From Bacillota bacterium (GTDB lineage Bacteria > Bacillota > Clostridia > Oscillospirales > Oscillospiraceae), in contig JAQXWB010000077.1 in assembly GCA_029225225.1 (NCBI GenBank), forward strand, positions 1 through 64,000: a DNA stretch of 64,000 nucleotides, given 5' to 3'. Under the pieces are notes generated by a model, which saw only the letters and a program-made list of their open reading frames with translations, did no database searches and was not told the origin of the DNA. Below are positions 1 through 8,380 of this stretch, piece after piece. Every line of letters begins with the position of its first letter. Position 1 is the first letter of the stretch. A program made the translations under genes and the position numbers.

Positions 1-36
1 CTCGTCCTCAGAGTACTGTGCACGTTTTTCTTCCAT
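1..36 (-). CDS. 5' end of an unidentified gene (runs off the window)
   Basis: An ATG at 36 on the minus strand follows GGAGG at about 9 bases, and the frame stays open to the window edge. Only 12 residues are visible (MEEKRAQYSEDE), too few to name a family. A good sigma-A promoter (67-95) lies just upstream, so the gene probably has its own transcript downstream of mutY. Confidence 0.6.
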   Translation of the reverse strand, partial: MEEKRAQYSEDE

Positions 37-66
37 CGGTAAAAACCTCCTTCAATTGGTAGCTTC

Positions 67-95
67 AGTATAGCCTGTTTTTATAAAAAGCGCAA
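67..95 (-). promoter_or_regulatory. sigma-A-type promoter for the partial gene
   Basis: Read on the minus strand, TTGCGC (90-95) and TATACT (67-72) are separated by 17 bases. It lies between the mutY stop and the start codon at 36. Confidence 0.6.
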
Positions 96-97
96 GC

Positions 98-1120
98 CTA
101 TTCTTCGAGAAACTGTCGGTAAGCCGTCGGCAGCCCGATGCTTTCTTTGATCTCCTCTTCCGTAAACCATGAGAAAGCAGCCTCCCGCGCGCATTGCAAA
201 TAGCAGCCGGTCAGCTTCCATTCGACATGCGTAAAAATATGCATGCGCTTGATCACCTTTTCGATCCCGCGCGGCTGCACACCCCATTCCTCCGCCTGCG
301 CAAGCGATTCTTGCGCCGACAGCGTCCCGGATACATCAGGGAACTGCCAAAGTCCCGCCAAAAGTCCACGACTCGGACGCTTGCAAATGGCAAGCCTTTC
401 TCCGCAGCGTAGAAGAAACACTGTGCGCTCCTCTACCCTGCGCGGTTTTTTCGCAGCTTTGACGGGGAAATCCCGTTGCCTGCCCTGTTTTGCCGCCTCG
501 CAAAGGTCTTGCAGCGGGCAGCTTTCGCACAAGGGCGCGCCGTTCGGCAGGCAGACCGTCGCGCCCAGCTCCATGAGCGCCTGCGTAAACGCTCCGCAGT
601 GTCCTTCGGGATAAACCTCCGCAAGCGCCCGAGCCGTCTCCCGCTTCACGCTTTCCTCCGTGATCGGCGCGGCGGACGCCGTAAATCTCGACACGACGCG
701 CAAAACATTGCCATCCACCGCCGGTGTCGGCAGGTTAAAGCAAATCGAGCAGATCGCGCCCGCCGTGTAAGGGCCGACACCCGCCAGCGCGCGCACCTCG
801 TCATAGGTCTGCGGAAACGCTCCGCCGTGCCGCTCCATAATCTGCCGCGCCGCCTTTTGCAGATTTCGCACGCGGCTGTAATAGCCCAAGCCCTCCCACA
901 GCTTTAAAAGCGTCTCCTCGGAGGCGTCCGCCAGCGCCGCGATGGTCGGAAGCTGCTGCAAAAACCGCGCGTAATAGCCCTTGACCGCCTCGACGCGGGT
1001 CTGCTGTAACATGATCTCCGAGAGCCACACGCGATAAGGCTCTCTGTTTTCCCGCCACGGCAGAGCCCTGTGATGCTCCGCATACCATGGAAGCAGGCGT
1101 TCCGGCAAGCATTCCAGCAT
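98..1120 (-). CDS. mutY: A/G-specific adenine glycosylase MutY
   Basis: DNA repair glycosylase that removes adenine mispaired with 8-oxoguanine. The helix-hairpin-helix GVGPYTAGAI is followed by the catalytic Asp in VDGNVLRV, and SEIMLQQT supplies the conserved Glu. Four Cys (C-x7-C-x2-C-x5-C) fit the 4Fe-4S loop. The C-terminal third (ERTVFLLR, GLLAGLWQFP) is the NUDIX-like 8-oxoG recognition domain, so the enzyme is full length at about 340 residues. The ORF track extends much further upstream, but that stretch runs back through the neighbour's terminator. MLECLPERL at 1120 has GAAAGGA in front and is the likely start; 1141 is an alternative. It lies downstream of the exonuclease, separated by a terminator. 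Confidence 0.93.
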   Translation of the reverse strand: MLECLPERLLPWYAEHHRALPWRENREPYRVWLSEIMLQQTRVEAVKGYYARFLQQLPTIAALADASEETLLKLWEGLGYYSRVRNLQKAARQIMERHGGAFPQTYDEVRALAGVGPYTAGAICSICFNLPTPAVDGNVLRVVSRFTASAAPITEESVKRETARALAEVYPEGHCGAFTQALMELGATVCLPNGAPLCESCPLQDLCEAAKQGRQRDFPVKAAKKPRRVEERTVFLLRCGERLAICKRPSRGLLAGLWQFPDVSGTLSAQESLAQAEEWGVQPRGIEKVIKRMHIFTHVEWKLTGCYLQCAREAAFSWFTEEEIKESIGLPTAYRQFLEE

Positions 1121-1142
1121 AGTTCTTTTTCCTTTCTTCATA

Positions 1143-1177
1143 AAAAGCAGGAACGGCTTATCGTTCCTGCTTTTTTT
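1143..1177 (-). terminator. rho-independent terminator spanning the exonuclease stop codon
   Basis: AGCAGGAACG and CGTTCCTGCT pair around a 6-base loop, and a T run follows on the minus strand. The left arm encodes the last codons of the exonuclease and the TAA sits in the loop. The same arm carries an A run, so it could also act on the plus strand. Confidence 0.75.
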
Positions 1178-2132
1178 CGGTGTTCGCCGATTTTCTCTTT
1201 CTGCGGCGGCGAGGACGGCGGCGTGCTGCCAGTTCGTCAAACTTCTTCGCCGCGTCGGACGCGCCTTCATAGACCAAACGGCTGACACGCAGCGTTCCGT
1301 CCTCTTCCTTCTGCAAACGGATGCGAATGAGATATCTGCCGTGCGTCTCGCAGGTTGCCATCGTCATATAGCGGTGTCCCTCCTGCGCAATCCATGCCCC
1401 GTTCGGCATTTCCACGCCGCACTGCGGGCAGTGGCTCTTGAGGTCAGTCATCGCGCTGATCGCCTTGGTCTTGTCCTCATAGCCGCGAAATACCGTCCTG
1501 CTGATGCACCCAGCGGGCGGGTCGCCGTGAAAGCCGTCCGTATGGCTGCGAAGCGCCTGTCCGTACTCGGCAATGCCGCGCTTTAGGTCAAGCCTGCTGC
1601 AAATCAGCGCCGTATGGTAAGCATCTCCGAGTGCGTCGTGCGCCGGGCGGCTCGGCTCGATGCCGATCAGCTCCATTGCGGCAGAGAGCGACTTCTGCGA
1701 CGTGCCGCAGCCGGTCTGCGCATTAAAGATCATCTGCGCGTTATACCACTGCGTGATCCAGTCCGGCTCGTCATCGTGCAGAAGAATATTATCCTCCAAA
1801 ATGCGGATATCATCAAAGCCCCATGTGAGGAAAATACACTCCCCACCGATCCATGCACGGAAGCGTGCCAGCGCCTCCGGGAAGGGCAAGCCCTCCTCAA
1901 GGAGGGTAGCGTCCCGCAGCCCCGTCAGCTTGGAGACGCGGCTGTTGAGCTTTTTATAATACTTCGGCCGAACCAGCACCTGAAATTCATCCGCAACCGT
2001 TCCGTCCTCGAGCAGACGCACCGCGCCGATCTGTATGATCTCGCCGTGAATCTCAACGGGCAGCACCTTCTTCGCAGCATAAGAGCCGGGCCACGGCTGA
2101 TTCCACTCCATATCTAAAACAATATACTGCAA
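1158..2132 (-). CDS. DnaQ-like (DEDDh) 3'-5' exonuclease with C-terminal zinc ribbon
   Basis: The N-terminal half has the DEDDh exonuclease motifs: DMEW (Exo I), an Asp in WGFDDIRIL (Exo II) and HDALGDA (Exo III). It resembles the KapD/ERI-1-like branch. The C-terminal part contains CPQCG followed by a Cys/His pair (MATCETHGRY), which looks like a zinc ribbon, and ends in a very basic tail (RRRPRRRRKRK) that could bind nucleic acid. The start is inferred as TTG at 2132, preceded by AAAGGTGG at good spacing and directly followed by the conserved QYIVLDMEW; the upstream ATG codons in the track have no comparable site. Substrate (RNA or DNA) cannot be told from sequence. Confidence 0.8.
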   Translation of the reverse strand: MQYIVLDMEWNQPWPGSYAAKKVLPVEIHGEIIQIGAVRLLEDGTVADEFQVLVRPKYYKKLNSRVSKLTGLRDATLLEEGLPFPEALARFRAWIGGECIFLTWGFDDIRILEDNILLHDDEPDWITQWYNAQMIFNAQTGCGTSQKSLSAAMELIGIEPSRPAHDALGDAYHTALICSRLDLKRGIAEYGQALRSHTDGFHGDPPAGCISRTVFRGYEDKTKAISAMTDLKSHCPQCGVEMPNGAWIAQEGHRYMTMATCETHGRYLIRIRLQKEEDGTLRVSRLVYEGASDAAKKFDELAARRRPRRRRKRKSANTEKKQER

Positions 2133-2163
2133 ACCGCGCTCTCCACCTTTCTTCTCTTTGCGT

Positions 2164-2192
2164 ATCATAGCATAGTTTTCCCCATGCCGCAA
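2164..2192 (-). promoter_or_regulatory. sigma-A-type promoter for the exonuclease
   Basis: Minus strand TTGCGG (2187-2192), 17-base spacer, TATGAT (2164-2169), about 30 bases before the TTG start. It is back to back with the promoter of the hydratase gene. Confidence 0.55.
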
Positions 2193-2209
2193 CCAAATTT
2201 ACAAAGTTT

Positions 2210-2238
2210 TTGACTTTTCGCTTCCCATGATATATGAT
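2210..2238 (+). promoter_or_regulatory. sigma-A-type promoter for the aconitase-family gene
   Basis: TTGACT (2210-2215), 17-base spacer, TATGAT (2233-2238), 26 bases before the ATG at 2265. Confidence 0.65.
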
Positions 2239-2264
2239 AAGGGCAGAAATCGGAGGTGTTCCAA

Positions 2265-4484
2265 ATGATCACAGTGAACAATGAAGGCATGTTCCTTCTC
2301 AACGGCAGGCTCGTCGCAGCAAGAGAAACCGCGTTATCTCGTGAGGAGGGCGCGCAAAAGACGATTGCCTACCGCATTCTCGCCAAGCACAATACCTCGG
2401 GCAATATGCAAGCGCTGAAGCTGAAGTTTGACGCAATGGCTTCCCACGATATTACCTATGTCGGCATCATTCAGACCGCGCGCGCCTCGGGCTTAAAGGA
2501 ATTCCCACTGCCCTATGTGCTGACGAACTGCCACAATTCTCTCTGCGCCGTCGGTGGCACAATCAATGAGGATGACCATGTGTTCGGCTTGTCCGCCGCG
2601 AAGCGCTACGGCGGTGAGTTCGTCCCCGCACATCAAGCCGTTATCCACAGCTATATGCGCGAGATGTACGCAGGCGGCGGGCGGATGCTACTCGGCTCGG
2701 ACTCCCACACCCGCTACGGCGCTTACGGCACGCTTGCCGTCGGCGAGGGCGGGCCGGAGCTGGTCAAGCAGTTGCTTTGCAAGACCTATGACATTTCCTA
2801 TCCGCGCGTGGTCGGCGTACATCTGACCGGCAAACCGCGCGCAGGCGTCGGTCCGCAGGATGTGGCGCTTGCCCTGATCGGCGCGACCTTCAAACAGGGC
2901 ACCGTCAAAAACAGCGTCATGGAATTCTTCGGTGACGGCATTGCCAATCTCTCCATGGACTACCGCAACGGCATCGACGTCATGACGACGGAGACAAGCT
3001 GTCTTTCCTCCGTTTGGCAGACGGACGAGACGGTGCGCCGTTCCCTCGCCGCGCACGGCAGAGCTGACGCTTATTTAGAGCTTGCTCCTTTGGACGGCGC
3101 GTATTATGACGCGGTCGTGAAAATCGACCTGAGCCGCGTCGAGCCGATGATCGCACTCCCCTTCCATCCCTCAAACGCCTATACCATCCGAGAATTCAAC
3201 GAAAATCTGCAAGACCTTTTACATATGGTTGAAGAGGACACCGGCAGCACCTTGAAGCTGAAGCGTCCTGCCGCGCCGTTGACCGAGAAAATTCGCAACG
3301 GAAAATTCTACGCCGATCAGGGCGTGATTGCGGGCTGCTCGGGCGGTATGTATCAGAATTTGGTCAAGGCTGCGGAAATTCTGCGCGGGAAAACCATCGG
3401 CAACGGGCATTTCGGTCTGTCCTGCTACCCCGCAAGCCAGCCCGTCATGATGGAGCTGATGCGCACCGGCGTATTAGAGACGCTGATGCTCTCCGGTGCC
3501 TCCGTCCGCACGGCGTTTTGCGGTCCCTGCTTCGGTGCGGGTGATGTTCCTGCCAACGGAGGTTTCTCCCTCCGCCATACCACGCGCAACTTCCCCAACC
3601 GCGAAGGGTCGAAGCCGTCCGACGGGCAGGTATCCTACGTTGCCCTGATGGACGCGCGTTCCATTGCCGCTTCCGCCATTATGGGCGGCGCGATCACACC
3701 CGCGACGGATTTGGAGGAGCTGACCGCCGATCCCGCATTCCTTGAATATCACTTTGACCCGAAGCCCTACGAGCGCGTCTACCACGGCGTCGGCAAGCCC
3801 GATCCGTCGCAGCCGCTGGTCTTCGGCCCCAACATTGCCGACTGGCCTAAACAGATTGCTCTGCCGGAGAATTTGCTGATCACGGTAGTCTCCGCAATTT
3901 ACGACCCCGTGACGACCACGGACGAGCTGATCCCCTCCGGCGAAACCTCCTCCTACCGCAGCAATCCATTACGCCTGAGCGAGTTCGCCCTCAGCCGCAA
4001 GGATCCCGCCTATGTCGGTCGGGCAAAAGCTGTCGCAGCGGAGGAGCAGAAGCGCAGACAGTCCCCCGAAAGCGTAAATATGATGGGCTACGACCCTGCA
4101 ACCACAGGACTCGGCAGCGCCGTCATGTCCATCCGCCCCGGCGACGGCTCCGCCCGTGAGCAAGCAGCTTCCTGCCAGCGTGTCCTCGGCGGTGTCGCCA
4201 ACCTCTGCGAGGATTACGCGACCAAGCGTTACCGCAGCAATGTGATCAACTGGGGTATGCTCCCCTTCACCGTGGAAAATATCGCGCAGTATGGCATCCA
4301 GCCGGGCGACCGCCTCTATATAGAGGGCATTCGCGCCGCACTGGTGGGAGATGCTGCGGAGCTTCCCGCCGTATTGATACAGGGAGACAAGCGCACACCA
4401 TTGACCTTAAAGCTGGAAAATCTCTCCCGCGAGGAACGCGACATCATCCTCGCAGGCTGTCTGATCAACTACTACGCAAAATAA
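2265..4484 (+). CDS. aconitase-superfamily hydratase (YbhJ-like)
   Basis: About 739 residues with the aconitase core. [19 protein letters not shown] is the family's substrate-site block, and the three Fe-S cysteines are present in AGCSGG and FCGPCFG, so a 4Fe-4S cluster and dehydratase chemistry are expected. The layout recalls the E. coli YbhJ group rather than classical AcnA, AcnB or LeuC; this is recognition, not a search. With an NADP-isocitrate dehydrogenase at 28 kb it could serve the oxidative branch to 2-oxoglutarate, but other hydratase substrates are possible. GGAGG at 2252-2256 supports ATG 2265 over the GTG at 2256, which is inside the ribosome site. Confidence 0.8.
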   Translation: MITVNNEGMFLLNGRLVAARETALSREEGAQKTIAYRILAKHNTSGNMQALKLKFDAMASHDITYVGIIQTARASGLKEFPLPYVLTNCHNSLCAVGGTINEDDHVFGLSAAKRYGGEFVPAHQAVIHSYMREMYAGGGRMLLGSDSHTRYGAYGTLAVGEGGPELVKQLLCKTYDISYPRVVGVHLTGKPRAGVGPQDVALALIGATFKQGTVKNSVMEFFGDGIANLSMDYRNGIDVMTTETSCLSSVWQTDETVRRSLAAHGRADAYLELAPLDGAYYDAVVKIDLSRVEPMIALPFHPSNAYTIREFNENLQDLLHMVEEDTGSTLKLKRPAAPLTEKIRNGKFYADQGVIAGCSGGMYQNLVKAAEILRGKTIGNGHFGLSCYPASQPVMMELMRTGVLETLMLSGASVRTAFCGPCFGAGDVPANGGFSLRHTTRNFPNREGSKPSDGQVSYVALMDARSIAASAIMGGAITPATDLEELTADPAFLEYHFDPKPYERVYHGVGKPDPSQPLVFGPNIADWPKQIALPENLLITVVSAIYDPVTTTDELIPSGETSSYRSNPLRLSEFALSRKDPAYVGRAKAVAAEEQKRRQSPESVNMMGYDPATTGLGSAVMSIRPGDGSAREQAASCQRVLGGVANLCEDYATKRYRSNVINWGMLPFTVENIAQYGIQPGDRLYIEGIRAALVGDAAELPAVLIQGDKRTPLTLKLENLSREERDIILAGCLINYYAK

Positions 4485-4498
4485 GAGGGAAACGGCAG

Positions 4499-4579
4499 AT
4501 GCTTGCACAGTTTGAAAAAGACATGATTGCAAAGCTGGATTTGTCCAAATGGAGCGGCAAAGAAAAGATGCATTGGTGA
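4499..4579 (+). CDS. possible 26-residue ORF (small protein or gene remnant)
   Basis: Too short for the ORF track. An ATG 14 bases after the hydratase stop, with GAGGG upstream, opens a 26-codon frame (starts MLAQFEKDMIAKLDL, ends EKMHW). It has no recognisable domain. It may be a real small protein co-transcribed with the hydratase or the surviving N-terminus of a lost gene. Confidence 0.25.
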   Translation: MLAQFEKDMIAKLDLSKWSGKEKMHW

Positions 4580-4653
4580 TTCGTATCAAAGCAATCCCCC
4601 GTTTCATCGGCTCAAATGCAAGGTTCCTCGTGTAACAAATAAACCATTTACGA

Positions 4654-4699
4654 ATACTGACCGCCGATGAAAGGCTATTCCTTCATCGGTGGTCAGTAT
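4654..4699. terminator. hairpin between convergent hydratase and feoB genes
   Basis: ACTGACCGCCGATGAA pairs with TTCATCGGTGGTCAGT around a short loop. T-rich sequence follows on both strands (GTTTTTAGG on plus, AAATGGTTTATTT on minus), so it can end both transcripts. The feoB stop lies just outside it. Confidence 0.7.
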
Positions 4700-4703
4700 G
4701 TTT

Positions 4704-6527
4704 TTAGGTGATCATGCGGAAGAGCATGGAGAGCAGCGCACAGATTGCAACGCCAAACGCCGTTGGGAGGAGCGCCGCAAGCGCCGTCCATTTGGCACTG
4801 TGCGTCTCCTTGTGAATGGTGAGCAGCGTCGTCGTGCAGGGCCAATGAAAGAGGAAGAATACAATCGTGCATACCGTAAGCTGCCATGTCCAGCCGTGTT
4901 CCATCAGGAGCTCTGCCATCTGTGCGCTTGTCTCGCCGCCGAGTGAAGTTCCCGCCGTGAGGATAATGATAAGGATCGGCAGCACCAGCTCGTTTGCGGG
5001 GCTTCCCAAGAGGAACGCAAGCAAAATTGCACCGTTTAAGCCGATCACTTGTGCAGGCGCGTTGAATGCCGACGCAAGCCACTGCAAAAGCGTCGTCTCT
5101 CCCACGGACAAATTGGCAAGCAGCCAAATTACCAATCCCGCAGGCGCGGCGACTGCGACTGCCCGACCCAGCACGAACACGGTTCGATCTCTTAAGGAGC
5201 GCACAAGCACCTGCCCCACGCGCGGGCGGCGGTAAGGCGGCAGCTCCATCACAAAGGAGGACGGCTCTCCCTTCAGCGCCGTTTTGCTCAGAAGCTTTGA
5301 CGCCGCAAGGGTCATAAAGACAGAAAGCAAAAGACAAAGCGTCAAAAGTCCCGCGCCAAGCAGAGACGAGCCTGCGGAAAAGCTCAGGCTGAGGAGAAAG
5401 ATCAGCGCGGGGAAACGCCCGTTGCAGGGCACAAAAGCATTCGTTAAAACAGCAATCAGGCGTTCGCGCGGCGAGTCAATGATACGGCAGCCCGTCACAC
5501 CCGCAGCGTTGCAGCCAAGTCCCATGCACAAGGTCAGGCATTGCTTCCCGCAGGCGCCCGACCGCCGAAAGCGCTCATCAAGCAAGAACGCCGCGCGCGG
5601 CAGATAACCGAAATCCTCCAGCAGCGTAAAGAGCGGGAAAAATATCGCCATCGGCGGCAGCATGACCGCAACAACCCGCGCCGCAGTCGCATAGACCCCG
5701 TCAAGCAGCGCGCCGCGCAGCTTTTGCGGCACATGGAGGTACGCAGCACCCTTGTGCAGCAGCTCACCCAATCGGTCAAAACACCATTGCAAGCCCTGCG
5801 AAGGATAGTTTGCCCCCTCGATTGTCAGCCAAAAGACCACCAAAAGCAAGAGCAGCAGCACAACATAGCCCCAAAATCGGTGCAGAAATACCGCATCCAA
5901 CCGTTCCGTCAGGGTAGGCGCGGACGGTTTTTCCATCGTCACACACTTTTCCGCGATCTCCTGCGCGCGCAGGACAAAACGCCGCGCCGCCTCGTCGGAC
6001 GCCTCCCATATTTCAGCGCTTTCCGCTGCCGGAACAAAACCGTCGCATATTTCCCGCACCTTCTCCTCAAGCGTTTCCAAGCCCTCACCGTAATCGGCGC
6101 TCGTCGCCGCAACGGGTACGCCGAGTTCACGCTCCAGCCTACAAACATCGACCGTAATGTTCGCCCGCCGCGCTTCATCCATCAAATTGACGCACACGAC
6201 CGCGCGGGGTTGAAGCGCCAAAACCTGCAAGGCAAGAATCAAGCTTCGCTCCAAACAGGTCGCGTCGCAGACGACCACCGTGCAATCCGCGCCGCCCTCG
6301 CGCAAAAACTCCTCCGCGACCTTCTCCTCCGGTGAACGGCTGACGAGTGAATACGCCCCGGGCAGATCGACGATTTGGTATTCCTTCCCCTTATATTGAT
6401 ACCGCCCCTGTGCCAGCTCTACGGTTTTGCCGCACCAATTTCCCGTGTGCTGATCCAGCCCCGTCAGGGCGTTGAACAATGTACTTTTCCCGACATTCGG
6501 GTTGCCCGCAAGGGCGATCAGACACAT
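4704..6527 (-). CDS. feoB: ferrous iron transporter FeoB
   Basis: Fe(II) uptake protein of the cytoplasmic membrane. The G domain has G1 GNPNVGKS (residues 8-15), G3 DLPG (54-57) and G4 NLMD (about 114-117). It is followed by a membrane part with two Gate-like regions and the Cys-rich segment GACGKQCLTLCMGLGC typical of FeoB. At 607 residues it is shorter than the E. coli protein (773) but in the range of compact clostridial forms; no frameshift is seen. The start at 6527 overlaps the feoA stop by about 10 bases, so the two are translationally linked. Confidence 0.95.
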   Translation of the reverse strand: MCLIALAGNPNVGKSTLFNALTGLDQHTGNWCGKTVELAQGRYQYKGKEYQIVDLPGAYSLVSRSPEEKVAEEFLREGGADCTVVVCDATCLERSLILALQVLALQPRAVVCVNLMDEARRANITVDVCRLERELGVPVAATSADYGEGLETLEEKVREICDGFVPAAESAEIWEASDEAARRFVLRAQEIAEKCVTMEKPSAPTLTERLDAVFLHRFWGYVVLLLLLLVVFWLTIEGANYPSQGLQWCFDRLGELLHKGAAYLHVPQKLRGALLDGVYATAARVVAVMLPPMAIFFPLFTLLEDFGYLPRAAFLLDERFRRSGACGKQCLTLCMGLGCNAAGVTGCRIIDSPRERLIAVLTNAFVPCNGRFPALIFLLSLSFSAGSSLLGAGLLTLCLLLSVFMTLAASKLLSKTALKGEPSSFVMELPPYRRPRVGQVLVRSLRDRTVFVLGRAVAVAAPAGLVIWLLANLSVGETTLLQWLASAFNAPAQVIGLNGAILLAFLLGSPANELVLPILIIILTAGTSLGGETSAQMAELLMEHGWTWQLTVCTIVFFLFHWPCTTTLLTIHKETHSAKWTALAALLPTAFGVAICALLSMLFRMIT

Positions 6528-6757
6528 TTGTCCGCCTCCACACGGATACGCCCACTGTCTGCCGTCCGCAGCGCCAAGAGCGTGCCGCGGACGCGGTAAA
6601 GCATCGGACTTCCCGCCGGACTGATCCGCAGGCAGCGCACCTCCGTTCCCTCAATCAAGCCAAAATCCAGCAAACGCCTGCGCAGCTCCCCCGTCAGTCC
6701 TAACGAGGTAACACGGGCGCACTGCCCCTCTCGCAGACGGTTCATCGTCGTTTCCAT
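6518..6757 (-). CDS. feoA: FeoA-type SH3-like protein
   Basis: Small cytoplasmic partner of FeoB, 79 residues, with the pattern of FeoA (LTGELRRRLLDFGLIEGTEV, RVRGTLLALR). The track shows a 442-codon frame because no stop precedes it; the real start is METTMNRL at 6757 with AGGAGGG six bases upstream. It overlaps feoB by about 10 bases. Confidence 0.9.
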   Translation of the reverse strand: METTMNRLREGQCARVTSLGLTGELRRRLLDFGLIEGTEVRCLRISPAGSPMLYRVRGTLLALRTADSGRIRVEADKCV

Positions 6758-6808
6758 ACGAAACCCTCCTTCGTCCAAGCGCCAAACTGCGGACGCTTGC
6801 TGATACAG

Positions 6809-6837
6809 TCTATACGAGGAGAGGTTTCTTTGTGCAA
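6809..6837 (-). promoter_or_regulatory. promoter for feoAB
   Basis: Minus strand TTGCAC (6832-6837), 17-base spacer, TATAGA (6809-6814). The inverted repeat TGTGC-N5-GCACA (6831-6845) overlaps the -35 element and could be an operator. I could not match it to a Fur, IdeR or DtxR consensus. Confidence 0.5.
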
Positions 6838-6889
6838 GGCGCACATTTCTTTCCATGTGTGCATAAAACATAGGGAAGGAGGCTGATGT

Positions 6890-7942
6890 ATGGAATCTGT
6901 TTTTTATCTCGGCGCGTGTTCGCCGCAGGGCTTTACCTCGCATTATGGCTCTCTGCTGCATGAGGGGTTGCAGCTCAATGTGATCAAAGGCGGCTCCGGC
7001 TGCGGGAAATCGACCTTTATGCGCAGCATCGGCAAAGCCGCGCAGGCAAAAGGGCTGGCTGCTTCTTATATTCTCTGCTCGTCCGACCCGGATTCGCTCG
7101 ACGGTGTGATTCTGCCCGAATTGGGCATTGGCTTTGTGGACGGCACCGCGCCCCATGTGCTCGAGCCGAGTCTTTGCGGCGGGACGATGAATTATATCAA
7201 TTTCGGCGAATTCTATGACCGCGAGGCGATGGCACCGAACGAAGCGGAGATTCGCGCCGCGCAAAAAGCCAATGCGGCGCAGTATCCCCATGTGACCGCC
7301 TGCCTTGCCGCTGCCGACAAGCTCATGGACGGCGTCCGCGCCATCACTGCGGCAAAGGCGTATGACGAGGAAACGGGCGCGCTGGCGGAGTGCTTTGCGC
7401 TTTCGGCAATCAAGCCTGTCGGGAGGGAGCCTCGCACAATCAAACGTTTTCTGACCGCAGTCACGCCGAAGGGGCTGCGCTATTGCACGCAAACGCCGGC
7501 AGCATTGTGTGAGCGGGTGTATGTTTTGCGGGACAATTACTTTCTTGCTCCGCGCCTGCTTGCGCGTCTGCTTGAGGCGGCGCAGGCATACGGACATGAA
7601 TGCATCGTCTGCTACTCTCCCCTTGTGCCCGACAGCGCGCCGACGCATCTGTTGATTCCGACGGCAAACACGGCGTTTATCAGCGAGACGCGCGATTTTC
7701 CATATGACGGGCCGAGCTTCTGCCGCATTGACCTCGACTCCACGCTGCCGCCGTCCGCGCGCCGCGAAGCGGAGTTTTACACCAAGACGATCTCTTCGCT
7801 TCTGTACCAGTCGGTTGCTCATCTGCGGGAGGCAAAGCGTATGCATGACCGCATTGAACAGCTCTGTCGTCCCTTTGTCGATTTCGACGCGGTCGACGAA
7901 CTGACCGAACGGACGATATTCGAGCTGTTCGGCGAAAAATAA
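6890..7942 (+). CDS. P-loop NTPase of the PRK06851 type, function unknown
   Basis: 350 residues opening with FYLGACSPQGFTSHY and then a Walker A motif, GGSGCGKST (about residues 34-42). This resembles the PRK06851 family of Firmicute ATPases, whose role is not established. No membrane segment or signal peptide is seen, so it is cytoplasmic. The gene is divergent from feoAB across 130 bases; a link to iron is only positional. An AAGGAGG lies about 6 bases before the ATG. Confidence 0.6.
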   Translation: MESVFYLGACSPQGFTSHYGSLLHEGLQLNVIKGGSGCGKSTFMRSIGKAAQAKGLAASYILCSSDPDSLDGVILPELGIGFVDGTAPHVLEPSLCGGTMNYINFGEFYDREAMAPNEAEIRAAQKANAAQYPHVTACLAAADKLMDGVRAITAAKAYDEETGALAECFALSAIKPVGREPRTIKRFLTAVTPKGLRYCTQTPAALCERVYVLRDNYFLAPRLLARLLEAAQAYGHECIVCYSPLVPDSAPTHLLIPTANTAFISETRDFPYDGPSFCRIDLDSTLPPSARREAEFYTKTISSLLYQSVAHLREAKRMHDRIEQLCRPFVDFDAVDELTERTIFELFGEK

Positions 7943-7976
7943 GCCGCTTTTTTCTCAGAATTCGTCGATTTTGCCG

Positions 7977-8005
7977 TTGTTTTTTGCGCCCTACAGTGAT
8001 AAGAT
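7977..8005 (+). promoter_or_regulatory. promoter of the PII-like/antiporter operon with flanking inverted repeat
   Basis: TTGTTT (7977-7982), 17-base spacer, TAAGAT (8000-8005). The perfect inverted repeat TTTTTTGCGC (7980-7989) / GCGCAAAAAA (8010-8019) overlaps the -35 and lies just past the -10, well placed for a repressor or for a 5' hairpin. Confidence 0.55.
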
Positions 8006-8038
8006 AGGTGCGCAAAAAAAGAATGGGAGGTTTTTTCG

Positions 8039-8380
8039 ATGAAGCTTTTGGTGATCGTTCTGAACAAGGTCGAATGTCTTGACAAGCTGCTGACCTCATT
8101 CGGCAAAAATCACATTCCCGGCGCGACCATCCTCGACAGCCGCGGCATGGCGCAGGAGCTGGGCGAGCATGACGAGCTGCGCTTTCTCGGCTCGCTGCGA
8201 CTTTTAATGAATCCGGCGCATAAGGAAAACAAGACGATTTTTATGGTCGTACCCGATGAGAAGGTGGACACCGTCTCCGGCATCGTCAACAAGGTCACAG
8301 GGGGACTCGACAAGCCGGACACGGGCATTCTCTTTACCGTACCGATTGACCGCGTAGAGGGGATGACACAGACACTATGA
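8039..8380 (+). CDS. PII-like (GlnB-fold) signalling protein
   Basis: 113 residues. The C-terminal half (KTIFMVVPDEKVDTVSGIV, GGLDKPDTGILFTVPIDRV) follows the GlnB pattern of beta strand, helix and terminal P-x-TGI-F-VP-DR motif, where PII proteins contact the nucleotide. The middle (DELRFLGSLRLLMNP) replaces the classical T-loop; the uridylylated Tyr context of GlnB is not apparent. So this is a PII-like protein, not GlnB/GlnK. The stop overlaps the antiporter start (ATGA), so the two are translationally coupled and the protein probably regulates that transporter. Ligand unknown. Confidence 0.75.
   Translation: MKLLVIVLNKVECLDKLLTSFGKNHIPGATILDSRGMAQELGEHDELRFLGSLRLLMNPAHKENKTIFMVVPDEKVDTVSGIVNKVTGGLDKPDTGILFTVPIDRVEGMTQTL

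Noticed and set aside
5541-6335. 264-codon plus-strand ORF within feoB
   Set aside because: Arg/Gln-rich shadow frame of FeoB without a ribosome site.
6518-7846. 442-codon minus-strand ORF
   Set aside because: Only its last 79 codons (FeoA) are real; the rest lies antisense to the P-loop gene.
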